Positions 15,427 to 24,813 of a stretch of DNA of 38,195 nucleotides are shown in pieces. Each line of letters opens with the position of its first letter. Position 1 is the stretch's first letter. The stretch covers positions 1 through 38,195 of the forward strand of contig JAEUIR010000015.1 in assembly GCA_016795025.1 (NCBI GenBank), given 5' to 3'. The notes under the pieces are model-generated. The model did no database searches. It saw nothing but the letters and a program-made list of their open reading frames with translations, and had not been told where the DNA came from. The DNA comes from Phycisphaerales bacterium. Its GTDB lineage: Bacteria > Planctomycetota > Phycisphaerae > UBA1845 > Fen-1342. Made by a program: the position numbers and the translations under genes.

Positions 15427-16164
15427 ATGAGTTTGACTCTGCGCACCGCGTGCGGCACGGCGTTGCTGGTTTGGGCGTCAACCGCCTGTCTGGCCGAAAC
15501 ACTCATCACAACTACGGCAAAGGACAATACACTTTACTTCGATTCCGAAGGGCTGCTCAGCAGCGGCGCCGGGATCTACATGTTTGCCGGGCGAAATGCG
15601 TCGCAGGCGCCGCGGCGCGCAGTCATGGCGTTTGACCTGAGCGCCATTCCGGCCGGTTCGACAATTCAAAGCGTCTCGCTTCGGCTGCACATGTCTCGCA
15701 CCAGCGCCGGCGCGGCGAACATGCGGCTGCATCGCCTGACGCGCGACTGGGGGGAGGGCGAATCCGATTCGGGCGAGCCGGGTGGCGGCGGCGCGGGCGC
15801 GATGCCCGGCGATGCGACGTGGCTGCACTCGTTCTTCGATACGGAGCGATGGACCAACGCGGGCGGCGATTTCACCCCCGCATTCAGCGCGCAGACAACA
15901 GTCAGCGGTTTCGGCTATTACACCTGGTCCGGCAACGGTCTGGTGAACGATGTTCAGAACTGGGTTAACCATACACAGCTAAACGCGGGGTGGATTCTGA
16001 TCGGCCCGGAAACGACTCGATCCGCCAAGCGTTTTGCAACGCACGAAAATCCGGACTCATCCATTCGACCTCGACTCACGATTAATTACATCCCGGTACC
16101 AGAGCCCGCGAGCGCACTGGGATTTGCAATTGCCGGGCTTGTGATCGCTCGCCGCAAACTTTGA
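15427..16164 (+). CDS. Secreted DNRLRE-domain protein with PEP-CTERM sorting signal
   Basis: The 245-residue product has a signal peptide (MSLTLRTACGTALLVWASTA, cleavage near CLA/E), a single beta-sandwich domain of the DNRLRE type, and a C-terminal PEP-CTERM tail. The domain begins with KDNTLYF and continues with AVMAFDLSAIPAGSTIQSVS, LRLHMSR, then ends in a RPRLTINY strand. The tail is PVPEPASALGFAIAGLVIAR followed by RKL. PEP-CTERM tails direct proteins to exosortase for surface attachment; no exosortase gene is in this window. ATG 15427 is preceded by GGGAG. A carbohydrate-rich matrix or surface role is likely but unproven. Confidence 0.85.
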   Translation: MSLTLRTACGTALLVWASTACLAETLITTTAKDNTLYFDSEGLLSSGAGIYMFAGRNASQAPRRAVMAFDLSAIPAGSTIQSVSLRLHMSRTSAGAANMRLHRLTRDWGEGESDSGEPGGGGAGAMPGDATWLHSFFDTERWTNAGGDFTPAFSAQTTVSGFGYYTWSGNGLVNDVQNWVNHTQLNAGWILIGPETTRSAKRFATHENPDSSIRPRLTINYIPVPEPASALGFAIAGLVIARRKL

Positions 16165-16304
16165 ACCCCGCGCACTTTTTGGCGTGAATCGTCTCCAGCG
16201 ATGTCGCTTAGTCTGCTGGTCGGGAAGAAATCCACCCGCCCATCGGTTGTTGAGATCGGGCGGTGAGCGCCGGTGGCGGGCTAAGCAGTCAACTGGGAGC
16301 CATC

Positions 16305-18116
16305 ATGCTGATTCCGCGCGCTTCGTGGTTTGCGGTTTGCGTCATTTTACGAACGACTGTTTCGCTGGTTTCCGCAGACGTGATTCACGTCGACGCTTCG
16401 CTCACAACCGGTTCCGACACCGGCCAATCGTGGACGGACGCCTTTCGCGGCCGGCTGGGCTTGCAGCGGGCGCTGGCAGCGGCGCAATCTGGCGACGAAA
16501 TCTGGATCGCCGACGGCGTCTACGCACCGGCCGGCACGAACGGGGACCGGTTTGCATCGTTTGAAATTCCGTCCGGAGTGAGCGCCTTTGGCGGCTTTGC
16601 AGGTGGAGAGCTGCAGCGCGACGCGCGCGATCCGGCCGCGAATCCCGCGATACTCACAGGCGATTTGAACGGCAACGGTCAGCGTTTTTCGAGCCATGTG
16701 GTCGCGATGCGCGGCGCAGATGAGAACACCATATTAGACGGCGTGACCATACGCCGCGGAAACGCCGACTCCGTCGATTCGCAAGAGGCCGGCCGCGGCG
16801 GATGCATCGTTATCAACGGTGGCGCGCCGCGCGTGCTGGATTGCGTCATTGCCGACGGCGACGCGTTCGCGGGTGGGGGCATGTGCATCATGGGCAGCGC
16901 AACGCCGCTGATCGAACGCTGCACGTTCACGGGGAGCGTTGCGAGCCTGGGTTGCAATCTACTGCACACAGGCGGCAGCCGGGCGACAATTCGAGCTTGC
17001 CGTTTCGTCGGGTTTTCGGAGATTACAGGTGGGACCGCCGGCGTCGGCATTTTCAGCGGCTGGTGGACCGATCCGCCGGATTCGTCGCAAATCACAATTG
17101 AAGATTGCTACTTCTCCATCGTCGAACGCGAGTTTTCGTGCCCATCGGGCGTGGCGATCCATATCGCCAGCGGCGAAGCCGATGTGCGACGCTGCGATTT
17201 CATCGACAACAAATCATGCGGCGCGGGCGCGGTGCATTGCGACGGCGTCGGTCGGTTTGATCGCTGCGTGTTCATCGGCAACGAAGGCCGCTTCGACGGC
17301 GGCGCGGCCATCTTCGCATTCGATGGCGACGTGACGGTCACAAACTCGCTGTTCGCCGGGAATGATCGCGAGGGATTTTCGACGATCCAAATCAACGGAG
17401 GCCGCAGCGAGTTTGTGAATTGCACGTTCTTTTCGAACGGCTCAACCACGCCTGGACCCGCCGGGAGTTTTCACTCGCTGTTGATGTTCAGCGGCAGCGG
17501 GCCGCATCTCATTCGCAACTGCATCATCTGGGGCAATCGCAGCGGCGACGGCGACCGGTTAGCCGTGTTCCGCGGAAATGCGCAGCAGGTCGGGCTACGT
17601 TTCGACCGCTCGCTGGTGCAAACGTGGAACGGCTCGTGGCCCGGCGAGAATAACTTCGCGGCAGATCCGTTGTTTGTGAATACCCTCGGAGCGGACGGAA
17701 CGGCCGGAACGCCGGATGATGATCTGCGGCTTGCGAACGGCTCACCGGCGATCGACCGCGGCGACAATTGTTTCGTTTCGGCCGACGCGCTGCTTGACGT
17801 GGCTGGGTTGGCGCGGTTTCGGGATGACCCGGCGGTTACCGACAACGGCGCGGGCGAAGCGCCTATCGTCGATGTTGGCGCGCACGAGCGACAACCGCCG
17901 TGCGATCAGTTCGTCGCGGCGGATTTGAATTGCGACTGCGCGGTGAATAACTTTGACATCGATGCGTTTGTGCTGGCGCTGTCAGACGCCGCCGCGTACG
18001 ACGATGCGTATCCCGGCTGCGATCGCGATCGCGCGGATGTGAACGCCGACGGGCAGATCAACAATTTTGATATCGACCCGTTCGTGGATTGCGTCGCGTC
18101 CGGCGGATGCGGATGA
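16305..18116 (+). CDS. Secreted right-handed beta-helix protein with C-terminal dockerin-like module
   Basis: The 603-residue product has a signal peptide (MLIPRASWFAVCVILRTTVS, cleavage near VSA/DV). Next is a pectate-lyase-like opening (IHVDASLTTGSDTGQSW, LQRALAAAQSGDEIWIADGVY) and about 400 residues of parallel beta-helix rungs, such as TILDGVTIRRGNADS, RVLDCVIADGDAF and RATIRACRFVGF. A DPLFVN and AIDRGDN segment closes the helix, as in many 'choice-of-anchor' proteins. Residues from about 539 form two calcium-loop repeats (DLNCDCAVNNFDIDAFVLAL and DVNADGQINNFDIDPFVDCV), a dockerin-like module also found at the end of the 21606 gene. No catalytic residues for a lyase are obvious. GGGAG precedes ATG 16305. 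Confidence 0.87.
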   Translation: MLIPRASWFAVCVILRTTVSLVSADVIHVDASLTTGSDTGQSWTDAFRGRLGLQRALAAAQSGDEIWIADGVYAPAGTNGDRFASFEIPSGVSAFGGFAGGELQRDARDPAANPAILTGDLNGNGQRFSSHVVAMRGADENTILDGVTIRRGNADSVDSQEAGRGGCIVINGGAPRVLDCVIADGDAFAGGGMCIMGSATPLIERCTFTGSVASLGCNLLHTGGSRATIRACRFVGFSEITGGTAGVGIFSGWWTDPPDSSQITIEDCYFSIVEREFSCPSGVAIHIASGEADVRRCDFIDNKSCGAGAVHCDGVGRFDRCVFIGNEGRFDGGAAIFAFDGDVTVTNSLFAGNDREGFSTIQINGGRSEFVNCTFFSNGSTTPGPAGSFHSLLMFSGSGPHLIRNCIIWGNRSGDGDRLAVFRGNAQQVGLRFDRSLVQTWNGSWPGENNFAADPLFVNTLGADGTAGTPDDDLRLANGSPAIDRGDNCFVSADALLDVAGLARFRDDPAVTDNGAGEAPIVDVGAHERQPPCDQFVAADLNCDCAVNNFDIDAFVLALSDAAAYDDAYPGCDRDRADVNADGQINNFDIDPFVDCVASGGCG

Positions 18117-18143
18117 TATTGGTGATTCGCGCGTCGTGCGGCG

Positions 18144-19301
18144 CTACTGGTTTCGCGGGTAAGTCGTCTGGACTGTCAACAGCGCATAAGCCGTCGTCAG
18201 CTCCGGCTCGCCTTCCATCCAGCGATCCTCCTCGTTGACGAAGCTGCCGTCGCGTTTTTGCAGTTGCTGAAGCCGCTTGATCAGCTCAGCCCGCCACAGA
18301 TGTTCATTGCCCTGTGGATCGACGACGATCTCGTCGCCGCTGGCGGCCAGCGCGCGGGCCAGAACGTGATAGTAGTAATACAACCCTTCGCGCGACTGTT
18401 TTTCCGGCATGTTCGGGTTGAAATCGAGCGTCCAATGTCGGCCGATCCAGTCGCGAGCGGCCTTTACACGCGGGTCGCCGGGCGAAACGCCGCAGTAGAG
18501 CAGGCTTTTGTAGCCGGCATAGGTCATCGAGCCGTACGTGCGCAACTGCTTCTTGCCGCCGACCTCGATTTCGCCGGCTTTGCTTTCGCCACCGTTCGCC
18601 GGGGAGTAGATAAACCCGCCATCGGTCGCTTCCTTCGCGAAAGGTTGATCGTTCGATTCGCCCCGCATCTGGCAGCGAGAAATAAACGCGATGGCTTTCT
18701 GATATGTCGGATCGTCCTTCGAGAGACCGCTGTCGCGCAGCGCGTCGAGCATGATGTTGACGTTGGAAAGGTCCGGCCGCTTGCCACTGCCGTAGCCAGC
18801 GCCTCCGTAGAACACGTCGTCGAGGGATTTGCTTTCGCCTTCATCCCACTGATTGTCTTTCAGGAATTTTTGCGCCCGTTCGATCAGCGGCGCCAGCGCG
18901 GGGTCTTTCAGCGCCGCATACAGACTTAGCGCAACGCTTGTCTCATAGCTCTTCAGCAGCCCCTCGCCGCCGTAGATGCCGCCGTCCTCGCGGTGGTACC
19001 GCCTCATGAATTCCAGGCCGCGCTGAACGGCCGGATGTTTCGGCCCGATCGTCGGATCGCGGACCAGGCCGAGGAGCACAAGCGCGGTGATGCCCGGTCC
19101 CTTGTCGCTTTTCCAACCGCCGTCCTTGCCCTGCGAGGCGATCAGGAACTGTGCCGCGCGGCCGGCGATCACGCCGGAGTCGTCGCGGGCCTGCTCCTGG
19201 TTTTTCTCCCATACGCGCTGCTTGATCGCGCCGATGTCGATCTCCTGCGCGACGGCCAGCGAAGCCCCGACTGCGATCATAACCAATGCGACTTTCTTCA
19301 C
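18144..19301 (-). CDS. Exported prenyltransferase/squalene-oxidase repeat protein
   Basis: The 385-residue product has a signal peptide (MKKVALVMIAVGASLAVAQ) and alpha/alpha-toroid repeats of the squalene cyclase/prenyltransferase type: AAQFLIASQGKDGGWKSD, RGLEFMRRYHREDGGIYGGE, AQKFLKDNQWDEGES, RLQQLQKRDGSFVNEEDRW. It lacks a visible DxDD cyclase motif, and export argues against hopanoid synthesis. Such periplasmic toroid proteins are common in planctomycetes and their role is unknown. It lies alone on the minus strand between two exported-protein genes. Confidence 0.85.
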   Translation of the reverse strand: MKKVALVMIAVGASLAVAQEIDIGAIKQRVWEKNQEQARDDSGVIAGRAAQFLIASQGKDGGWKSDKGPGITALVLLGLVRDPTIGPKHPAVQRGLEFMRRYHREDGGIYGGEGLLKSYETSVALSLYAALKDPALAPLIERAQKFLKDNQWDEGESKSLDDVFYGGAGYGSGKRPDLSNVNIMLDALRDSGLSKDDPTYQKAIAFISRCQMRGESNDQPFAKEATDGGFIYSPANGGESKAGEIEVGGKKQLRTYGSMTYAGYKSLLYCGVSPGDPRVKAARDWIGRHWTLDFNPNMPEKQSREGLYYYYHVLARALAASGDEIVVDPQGNEHLWRAELIKRLQQLQKRDGSFVNEEDRWMEGEPELTTAYALLTVQTTYPRNQ

Positions 19302-19358
19302 GTTTGTGCTCCCACGCTCGGGTGCGGCGTTTTGCTCAACGCATCAAATTGTACTCAA

Positions 19359-19727
19359 TCAGGCGAATCCCAATTCGTCGAGCCGGTCCTCATTTAGCCC
19401 GAAGTGATGGCCGATCTCGTGCAATACGGTGATACGAATCTCGTCGATCAGCTCGCGGCGCGATGCGCACATGTCGCACAGGTTGCGGCGGAAGATGAGA
19501 ATCCGATCGGGCATGGTCGGCAAGTCGTCGCCGCGCTCGCTCAGCGGCGAACCGACGTAGAACCCGAGCACGTCATCAGGCACTTCGTTTTCCGCCTGAA
19601 ACGCCGCATCGGGCGCGTCCTGCACCTCGATGATGACGTTTTCGAGGTGCGGGCGAAACTCGTCCGGCACGCTTGCGAGTGCGGTTTCGACGGCCCGGTC
19701 GAATTCGTCGTTGCTCACTCGAATCAT
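19359..19727 (-). CDS. Minimal zincin metallopeptidase family protein
   Basis: The 122-residue product matches the small zincin_1/DUF1025 family: MIRVSNDEFDRAVETALASV, PDEFRPHLENVIIEV, RILIFRRNLCDMC and the zinc site VLHEIGHHFGLNEDRLDELG (HExxH plus a downstream acidic cluster). The metal-binding motif is intact. Cellular role and substrates are unknown. ATG 19727 was chosen because the family starts there; an ATG at 19799 would add 24 residues that resemble nothing. The start is divergent from sppA, with about 100 bp between. Confidence 0.87.
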   Translation of the reverse strand: MIRVSNDEFDRAVETALASVPDEFRPHLENVIIEVQDAPDAAFQAENEVPDDVLGFYVGSPLSERGDDLPTMPDRILIFRRNLCDMCASRRELIDEIRITVLHEIGHHFGLNEDRLDELGFA

Positions 19728-19831
19728 GATCGTATCTGGCGCGGCCGTCTCTCTGTTACGATTGCCTGCTGCACGCTGGTGCATTTCGCCGGCAGGCATG
19801 CCGGGATCAACCTTGACAAGGAGTATATGCG

Positions 19832-20869
19832 GTGAATGGCGGACTTGCTTCTCGATCGAGCGCGTCGCTGATGCCCGCTTTCGCGCGAAGTTTTCGACTC
19901 GTAATGGGTGTGGCGGCGCTGTTCGCCGCCGGCTGCGTGCCCACGTCGTTTCTCATCACGCCCGTCGCGGCGTCGCCGACGCTGGAGGAATTCGTCGTCC
20001 AGCGCGAGAGCATTTGGGCGGCCAAGCGCATCGCGATCATTGAGTTGGAAGGCGTCATCAGCAATCGCCGCTCGACCACGTTGCTCGGTCTCAGCGAGCC
20101 GAATCCGGTCGTCGAATTCAAGGAGCGTCTCGACGCCGCGGCCGCAGACGATCGCGTGAAGGCGGTTGTGTTGCGGATCAACTCGCCGGGCGGCGGCGTA
20201 ACAGCCAGCGACATGATGTATCAGGAGTTGCTGTCGTTTCGCCAGCGAACGGCCAAGCCGGTGATCGCCTGCATGATGGATGTGGCGGCTTCGGGCGGGT
20301 ACTACGTGGCGTGCGGGGCTGACGAGATTTATGCCCAACCGACAACTGTCACGGGAAGTGTCGGCGTGATCATGCTGACGCTCGATGTTTCGAAAGGGCT
20401 GGATTACATCGGCGTTCGCCCGAACGTGATCAAATCCGGCGCGATGAAAGACGCCGGCTCGCCGTTTCGGGAAATGCGCGATGAAGATCGCAAAGTTTTT
20501 CAGAGCATGATCGATCAGATGTATGAGCGGTTTCTAAATGTTGTCGCACGGGCGAGAAAGAGCATCCCACCGGACGATCTCCGCAAGCTTTGCGACGGCC
20601 GCGTATTCCTGGCCGATGACGCGCGGCAACTCGGATTGATCGATGGCGTCGGGACGCTGGGCGACGCGATTCTGGCCGCCAAGCGCGCGGCGCGCATTGA
20701 GCGCCGAAAAGTAGTGGTTGTGCAATACGGCCGCTCGCTCTCGTATCGGCCGAACATCTACGCGCACCAACCCGCGCCGCCGGGCACAGTCGTCAATCAG
20801 TTCATGTTCGATGTTCCGAGTTGGCTTGCGGGCGGCGGGCCGGAATTCATGTATCTCTGGAAGCCGTGA
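19832..20869 (+). CDS. sppA: Lipoprotein-type signal peptide peptidase (S49 family)
   Basis: The 345-residue protein is a short-form S49 peptidase that would cleave remnant signal peptides. It has RINSPGGGVTASD, nucleophile Ser154 in VAASGGYY and general base Lys206 in KSGAMKD. The spacing of 52 residues is the same as in B. subtilis SppA. Unusually it has a lipobox, LFAAGC with Cys35, in place of a plain membrane anchor, so it is probably anchored by lipid. The start is GTG 19832, with AAGGAG eight bases upstream and no better alternative. The C-terminus has a Pro/Tyr-rich tail (SYRPNIYAHQPAPPGTV). Confidence 0.9.
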   Translation: MNGGLASRSSASLMPAFARSFRLVMGVAALFAAGCVPTSFLITPVAASPTLEEFVVQRESIWAAKRIAIIELEGVISNRRSTTLLGLSEPNPVVEFKERLDAAAADDRVKAVVLRINSPGGGVTASDMMYQELLSFRQRTAKPVIACMMDVAASGGYYVACGADEIYAQPTTVTGSVGVIMLTLDVSKGLDYIGVRPNVIKSGAMKDAGSPFREMRDEDRKVFQSMIDQMYERFLNVVARARKSIPPDDLRKLCDGRVFLADDARQLGLIDGVGTLGDAILAAKRAARIERRKVVVVQYGRSLSYRPNIYAHQPAPPGTVVNQFMFDVPSWLAGGGPEFMYLWKP

Positions 20870-20886
20870 TTCGGCGAAAATCCGGC

Positions 20887-21315
20887 TCAAGACAGCATAC
20901 GCTGCGTGCAGGCTTCCGGCATGGAAGAACAACCTGTTGCGCGTCCGGCGATGCGATAGCGCAGCGCGGCGATGATGTGATACGCGCCATCACGCACCGG
21001 CCGCGGCACCACAATTAGCGCATACAGCAAATTCCACGGCGGGCGCAGGCATCGAGTAATTCGCAGCGCGGCCGAGGAGCGCGTAAATACCCGCTGTGCA
21101 TCGATGAGCACGATCGTGCTCCATCGCCCCAAGCGCGCCTCGAAGTCGTACTGTTGCTGCAATCGGCGGCTGGCATTCGAGTCCAGCGGGGCAAACGCAA
21201 AGCATGCGTGAACGTCGCGCTCGCAGATGAAACTCACCGCAGCATTGCAAAAGCGGCAATCGCCGTCAAACAAAATGATCGCCTTATCGGAAGTGCCGGA
21301 GTTCGACGTTTGCAT
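20887..21315 (-). CDS. DCC-family thiol-disulfide oxidoreductase (DUF393)
   Basis: The 142-residue product has the DCC motif DGDCRFCN near the N-terminus (Cys20, Cys23), then FAPLDSNASRRL, STIVLIDAQRVFTRSSAALR and the hydrophobic PPWNLLYALIVVPRPVRDGA segment of DUF393 proteins. These are predicted thioredoxin-like oxidoreductases of unknown substrate. ATG 21315 was chosen because the DxDCxxC motif sits some 17 residues from it; upstream sequence in the same frame looks non-coding. It is convergent with sppA, 17 bp apart. Confidence 0.87.
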   Translation of the reverse strand: MQTSNSGTSDKAIILFDGDCRFCNAAVSFICERDVHACFAFAPLDSNASRRLQQQYDFEARLGRWSTIVLIDAQRVFTRSSAALRITRCLRPPWNLLYALIVVPRPVRDGAYHIIAALRYRIAGRATGCSSMPEACTQRMLS

Positions 21316-21366
21316 GCCCGCGCCTCGTCCAAAAGCATATCTTTGAAATTCAAACAAATCGGCGCA

Positions 21367-21395
21367 TTGCTTCAATTTGCCGTCGGTTATGATAT
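21367..21395 (+). promoter_or_regulatory. Possible promoter of the cysteine-repeat protein gene
   Basis: TTGCTT (21367-21372), 17 bases, TGATAT (21390-21395). The position gives a leader of about 200 nt before ATG 21606. Confidence 0.4.
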
Positions 21396-21605
21396 GCGTT
21401 AATTGGAAGTTTGAGTCGCGGCGATACCATCGCCGCTGGTTATCGCAAGTGTGCAAATCGAACGGCGCACAAGTCCAATTGCCTGATGCGGTAGGTTGAG
21501 TGCGGCCCGGGCATTGTTGCTGCGGCCACCAAATCATGTGCTCAATGCCTACGGCTACTTGTCGCCCGCTCGAGTTGTCCCGAACCCGTTAGGAGGGCTT
21601 ACGCC

Positions 21606-24600
21606 ATGTTGAAGTATCGTTGGATCGCCGGAGTGCTTGTCGGCGCGGCCGGCGTCTCGGCTACCTTCGCCACGGATGTTCCCGAAGAGGAGCCGAACGA
21701 AAACAAAGCCGCTGCGACCCAGACCGCCAATACCGGCGGTTGGGGCGTTCACGGCGACACGCTGTCCGGTTCGACTACCGGCTCATCCACTTCGCCGGGA
21801 CAGGCCAGCGCGGATTTTTTCCTGGTGCAGACGCAACCTGCCGCGGCGGCCATCTATCGCCACCGACTGGTCATCACCACCAGCGGAACCGCCGGCCATA
21901 GCGGCGCGCTGATGGGGACGGCGCAATCTGGCGTTCCGAGCGACACGACCACCGTTCAGACAACCTCAACTACGTCGTCGCCGCCCCGATTCAATCAGTG
22001 GTACGGATTCGGCCATGAGGAACAGTTGTATTACCGCATCACGGGTACAGCCAGCACGACATCGCCTTATTTAGTGATGCTCGAAACCGAAACGATTTCC
22101 CCGAACAGTCTCGGCACGTTTCAGGCCGGCGAATTCGTGCTGACCACGCGCGCTCAGGGCCACACGACCGACACAGAGATTTTCCTTTACGATTCCAATT
22201 TCAACCTGATTCGCTGGAACGATGACGCGCCCGCGCCGGCCACCGGCACACAAAGCGAAATCGTCCAAGGCTTGTCGGCCGGAACATACTACCTGGCTGT
22301 CTCGACGTTTTCGACCGCGATCGCGCCGGCCAATGAAGCGGTCGACCGGTCGGTTTCGGGCAATCGCTTCGACCTGCCCGACGCCATCGCGCGGAACAGT
22401 TCAAGCTCGACGAGCGTGAACGTGTCATTCGCGATCAGCGATTCGGCCGGAACCACGCAGTTCGGTGCGGCACTGGCGAGCTCGTATGAGATCTATTGGT
22501 CTACTTTTGATGTAACAGGCGTTGCCGGCGCTTGTTGCCTGCCGAATGGCACCTGCCGCCTCGCGACCGCGACGGCGTGCGGCGATCTAAACGGGCAGTA
22601 TCAGGGCGACGGCACGGATTGCAGCGGAACGAGTTGCCCGGGTGTCGGCGCTTGCTGTCTGCCGACCGGCAATTGCTTGCTAATCGCGGAATTCGCGTGC
22701 GACGCGGCTGGCGGAAACTGGCTTGGTCTTGGCACGGCATGCGGCGGTGGCGATTACCCGGCGCCGACGCAGGGTCCGCAGGGCTTTGAGGACATCAGCT
22801 CCACAGGCACGCCGTTGACATTCGCGACACAGGATGACTCGGCCTCGGCCATTACGCTGCCTTTCCCCTTCACGTTCTATGGCCAAGCCAAGACAAACGG
22901 ACTCGTATCGACCAATGGCTATATCACGTTCGGCACCGTCGGCACCGATTTGTCGAACGACCAGATCCCGACGACCGCCACCGCGAACGACGCGATCTAC
23001 GTGCTGTGGGATGACCTGCACCTGCGCACGACCGGCGTCGTTTATGTGCAGGAACTCGGAACCGCTCCGTATCGCCGCTACATCGTGCAATGGACGAATA
23101 TGGATCAGTTTTCGCCTTCGAACAGTAGCAACCTGATGACGTTTCAGGCCAAACTGTTCGAAAGCTCGAACTGCATTGAATATCACTACCTGAACATCGT
23201 GCCGGAAACGCCGGTGAACGATTACACCGTCGGCGTCGAGAATTCAACCGGCACCATCGCCACGGCGTTTCCGGCCGCGAATCTCGGCAGCGGCTTCACG
23301 CGGCTGGTGTTCTGCCCGAGCGCAGGCGATTGCCCCCAACCGAATGGCGGTTGCTGCCTGCCCGATGGCACGTGCCAACTCACCACGTATGCGGGATGTC
23401 AGACGCAGTTCGGTGACTTCCGCGGGTTTGATTCCGACTGCGCAGCGCAGTGTCCGGGACCGCGCGGCGGCTGCTGTCTGCCGGATGGAAGCTGCCAGGT
23501 GCTCGAAGCGACGGCTTGCGCGAGTCAGGGTGGTGTTTACGGCGGCGACGGAACCAACTGCGCCGGCCGCACCTGCTCGGGTGCGTGCTGTTTGAATGAC
23601 GGCACATGCACGGTTACCGGCCAGGCCGGCTGTGCGCAGCAAGGCGGCACATATCGCGGCGACGGCACGAACTGCGACGGCGCAAATCCGTGCGTTGGCG
23701 CGTGTTGCCTGCCGGATGGCGGCTGCCAGGAGATCACCGAAGCGGCCTGTCAGACCGCGGGCGGCGCGTACAGCGGCGGCGCCACGCTCTGCGCCAACAC
23801 GGTTTGCACAGGCGGCTGCTGCTTTGTGAACGGCTCGTGCCAGGATCTCGGCCCCGGTCCGTGCGCGTCGCAGGGCGGCACGTATCGCGGCAACGGCACC
23901 GATTGCTCGCCGAACGAGTGCCCGCAACCGCCGATCGGCGCTTGTTGCCTCGGCGATAATTCATGCCAGAACGCAAACACGTTCGATTGCACAACGCTCG
24001 GCGGAACCTGGCTCGGCGAAACCACGAACTGTCTGATCCTGAATCAGTACGCTTCGTCGCCGAACCTGCCCATCGCCGACAATTCGACGATCACCGACAC
24101 GATCAACGTCCCGGATTCGTTCAGCGTGGGCGATCTGAACGTCGATCTACTGATTCAGCACACGTTCCAGGGCGACATCATCGTCACGCTCACCAGCCCG
24201 GGTGGAACGACCAAGAATCTTGTCAACCGCCCTGGTCGCGTCGATACGGGCGTTGGCTTTGGAAACAACAATTACGGCAATCCGACGAGCGGCGCGTTCT
24301 TCACGCTCGACGATCAGGCCGCGTTTGTCTATGACACCGGCTCGCCCGGCGTGCCGGTTGACAATCCGACCGGCAACTGGCTGCCCGACCTCGGACCGCT
24401 GTCCGATTTCAACGGCCAGGACGCGCTCGGCACCTGGACGCTGACGGTCTCGGACAACGCAACCATCGACACCGGCACGCTGATTACATGGCGGCTGAAT
24501 TTCGGTCGGCCCGATCCGAATGTGTGTGGCCAGACCGATCCGTGCGAAGGCCAGCAGCTTGGCGACGCGAATTGCGACGGCCTGCTGAACAACTTCGATA

Positions 24601-24770
24601 TCGACTGCTTCGTGCTGGCGCTCACCACGGATGAGGCGACATGGGCCGCCATGTGCAATACATCCGGCAACTGCGACTTTGTTTGTGTGCTCGACATCAA
24701 CGGCGATGGCAACGTGAACAACTTTGACATCGACCCGTTTGTGGCGTGCCTGACAGAGGGTTGCCCGTAA
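21606..24770 (+). CDS. Large secreted cysteine-repeat protein with P-domain and dockerin-like C-terminus
   Basis: The 1054-residue product starts with a signal peptide (MLKYRWIAGVLVGAAGVSAT). Residues about 30-300 form beta-domains with a DVUA0089/PPC-like part (TDTEIFLYDSNFNLIRWNDD, GLSAGTYYLAVSTF). Two GACCLPNGTC-type cysteine repeats follow (about 308-385). A nidogen-like domain comes next (about 390-575, with LPFPFTFYGQ and YIVQWTNMDQF), then six more cysteine repeats (580-809). A proprotein-convertase P-domain lies at about 815-975 (TFQGDIIVTLTSPGGTTKNL…GTWTLTVSDN), and a dockerin-like module from 986 (DANCDGLLNNFDIDCFVLAL and DINGDGNVNNFDIDPFVACL). An ideal AGGAGG sits before ATG 21606. 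No protease domain accompanies the P-domain. Likely a cell-surface or matrix protein. Confidence 0.9.
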   Translation: MLKYRWIAGVLVGAAGVSATFATDVPEEEPNENKAAATQTANTGGWGVHGDTLSGSTTGSSTSPGQASADFFLVQTQPAAAAIYRHRLVITTSGTAGHSGALMGTAQSGVPSDTTTVQTTSTTSSPPRFNQWYGFGHEEQLYYRITGTASTTSPYLVMLETETISPNSLGTFQAGEFVLTTRAQGHTTDTEIFLYDSNFNLIRWNDDAPAPATGTQSEIVQGLSAGTYYLAVSTFSTAIAPANEAVDRSVSGNRFDLPDAIARNSSSSTSVNVSFAISDSAGTTQFGAALASSYEIYWSTFDVTGVAGACCLPNGTCRLATATACGDLNGQYQGDGTDCSGTSCPGVGACCLPTGNCLLIAEFACDAAGGNWLGLGTACGGGDYPAPTQGPQGFEDISSTGTPLTFATQDDSASAITLPFPFTFYGQAKTNGLVSTNGYITFGTVGTDLSNDQIPTTATANDAIYVLWDDLHLRTTGVVYVQELGTAPYRRYIVQWTNMDQFSPSNSSNLMTFQAKLFESSNCIEYHYLNIVPETPVNDYTVGVENSTGTIATAFPAANLGSGFTRLVFCPSAGDCPQPNGGCCLPDGTCQLTTYAGCQTQFGDFRGFDSDCAAQCPGPRGGCCLPDGSCQVLEATACASQGGVYGGDGTNCAGRTCSGACCLNDGTCTVTGQAGCAQQGGTYRGDGTNCDGANPCVGACCLPDGGCQEITEAACQTAGGAYSGGATLCANTVCTGGCCFVNGSCQDLGPGPCASQGGTYRGNGTDCSPNECPQPPIGACCLGDNSCQNANTFDCTTLGGTWLGETTNCLILNQYASSPNLPIADNSTITDTINVPDSFSVGDLNVDLLIQHTFQGDIIVTLTSPGGTTKNLVNRPGRVDTGVGFGNNNYGNPTSGAFFTLDDQAAFVYDTGSPGVPVDNPTGNWLPDLGPLSDFNGQDALGTWTLTVSDNATIDTGTLITWRLNFGRPDPNVCGQTDPCEGQQLGDANCDGLLNNFDIDCFVLALTTDEATWAAMCNTSGNCDFVCVLDINGDGNVNNFDIDPFVACLTEGCP

Positions 24771-24813
24771 TCGGATGAGATTGCGGTCACTCGTTTGAAG
24801 TTGATTGAAGCCA

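Noticed and set aside
22201-24770. Many long frames on the opposite strand of the cysteine-repeat gene
   Set aside because: They are periodic shadows of the GC-rich repeat gene; their sequences are low-complexity and lack ribosome binding sites.
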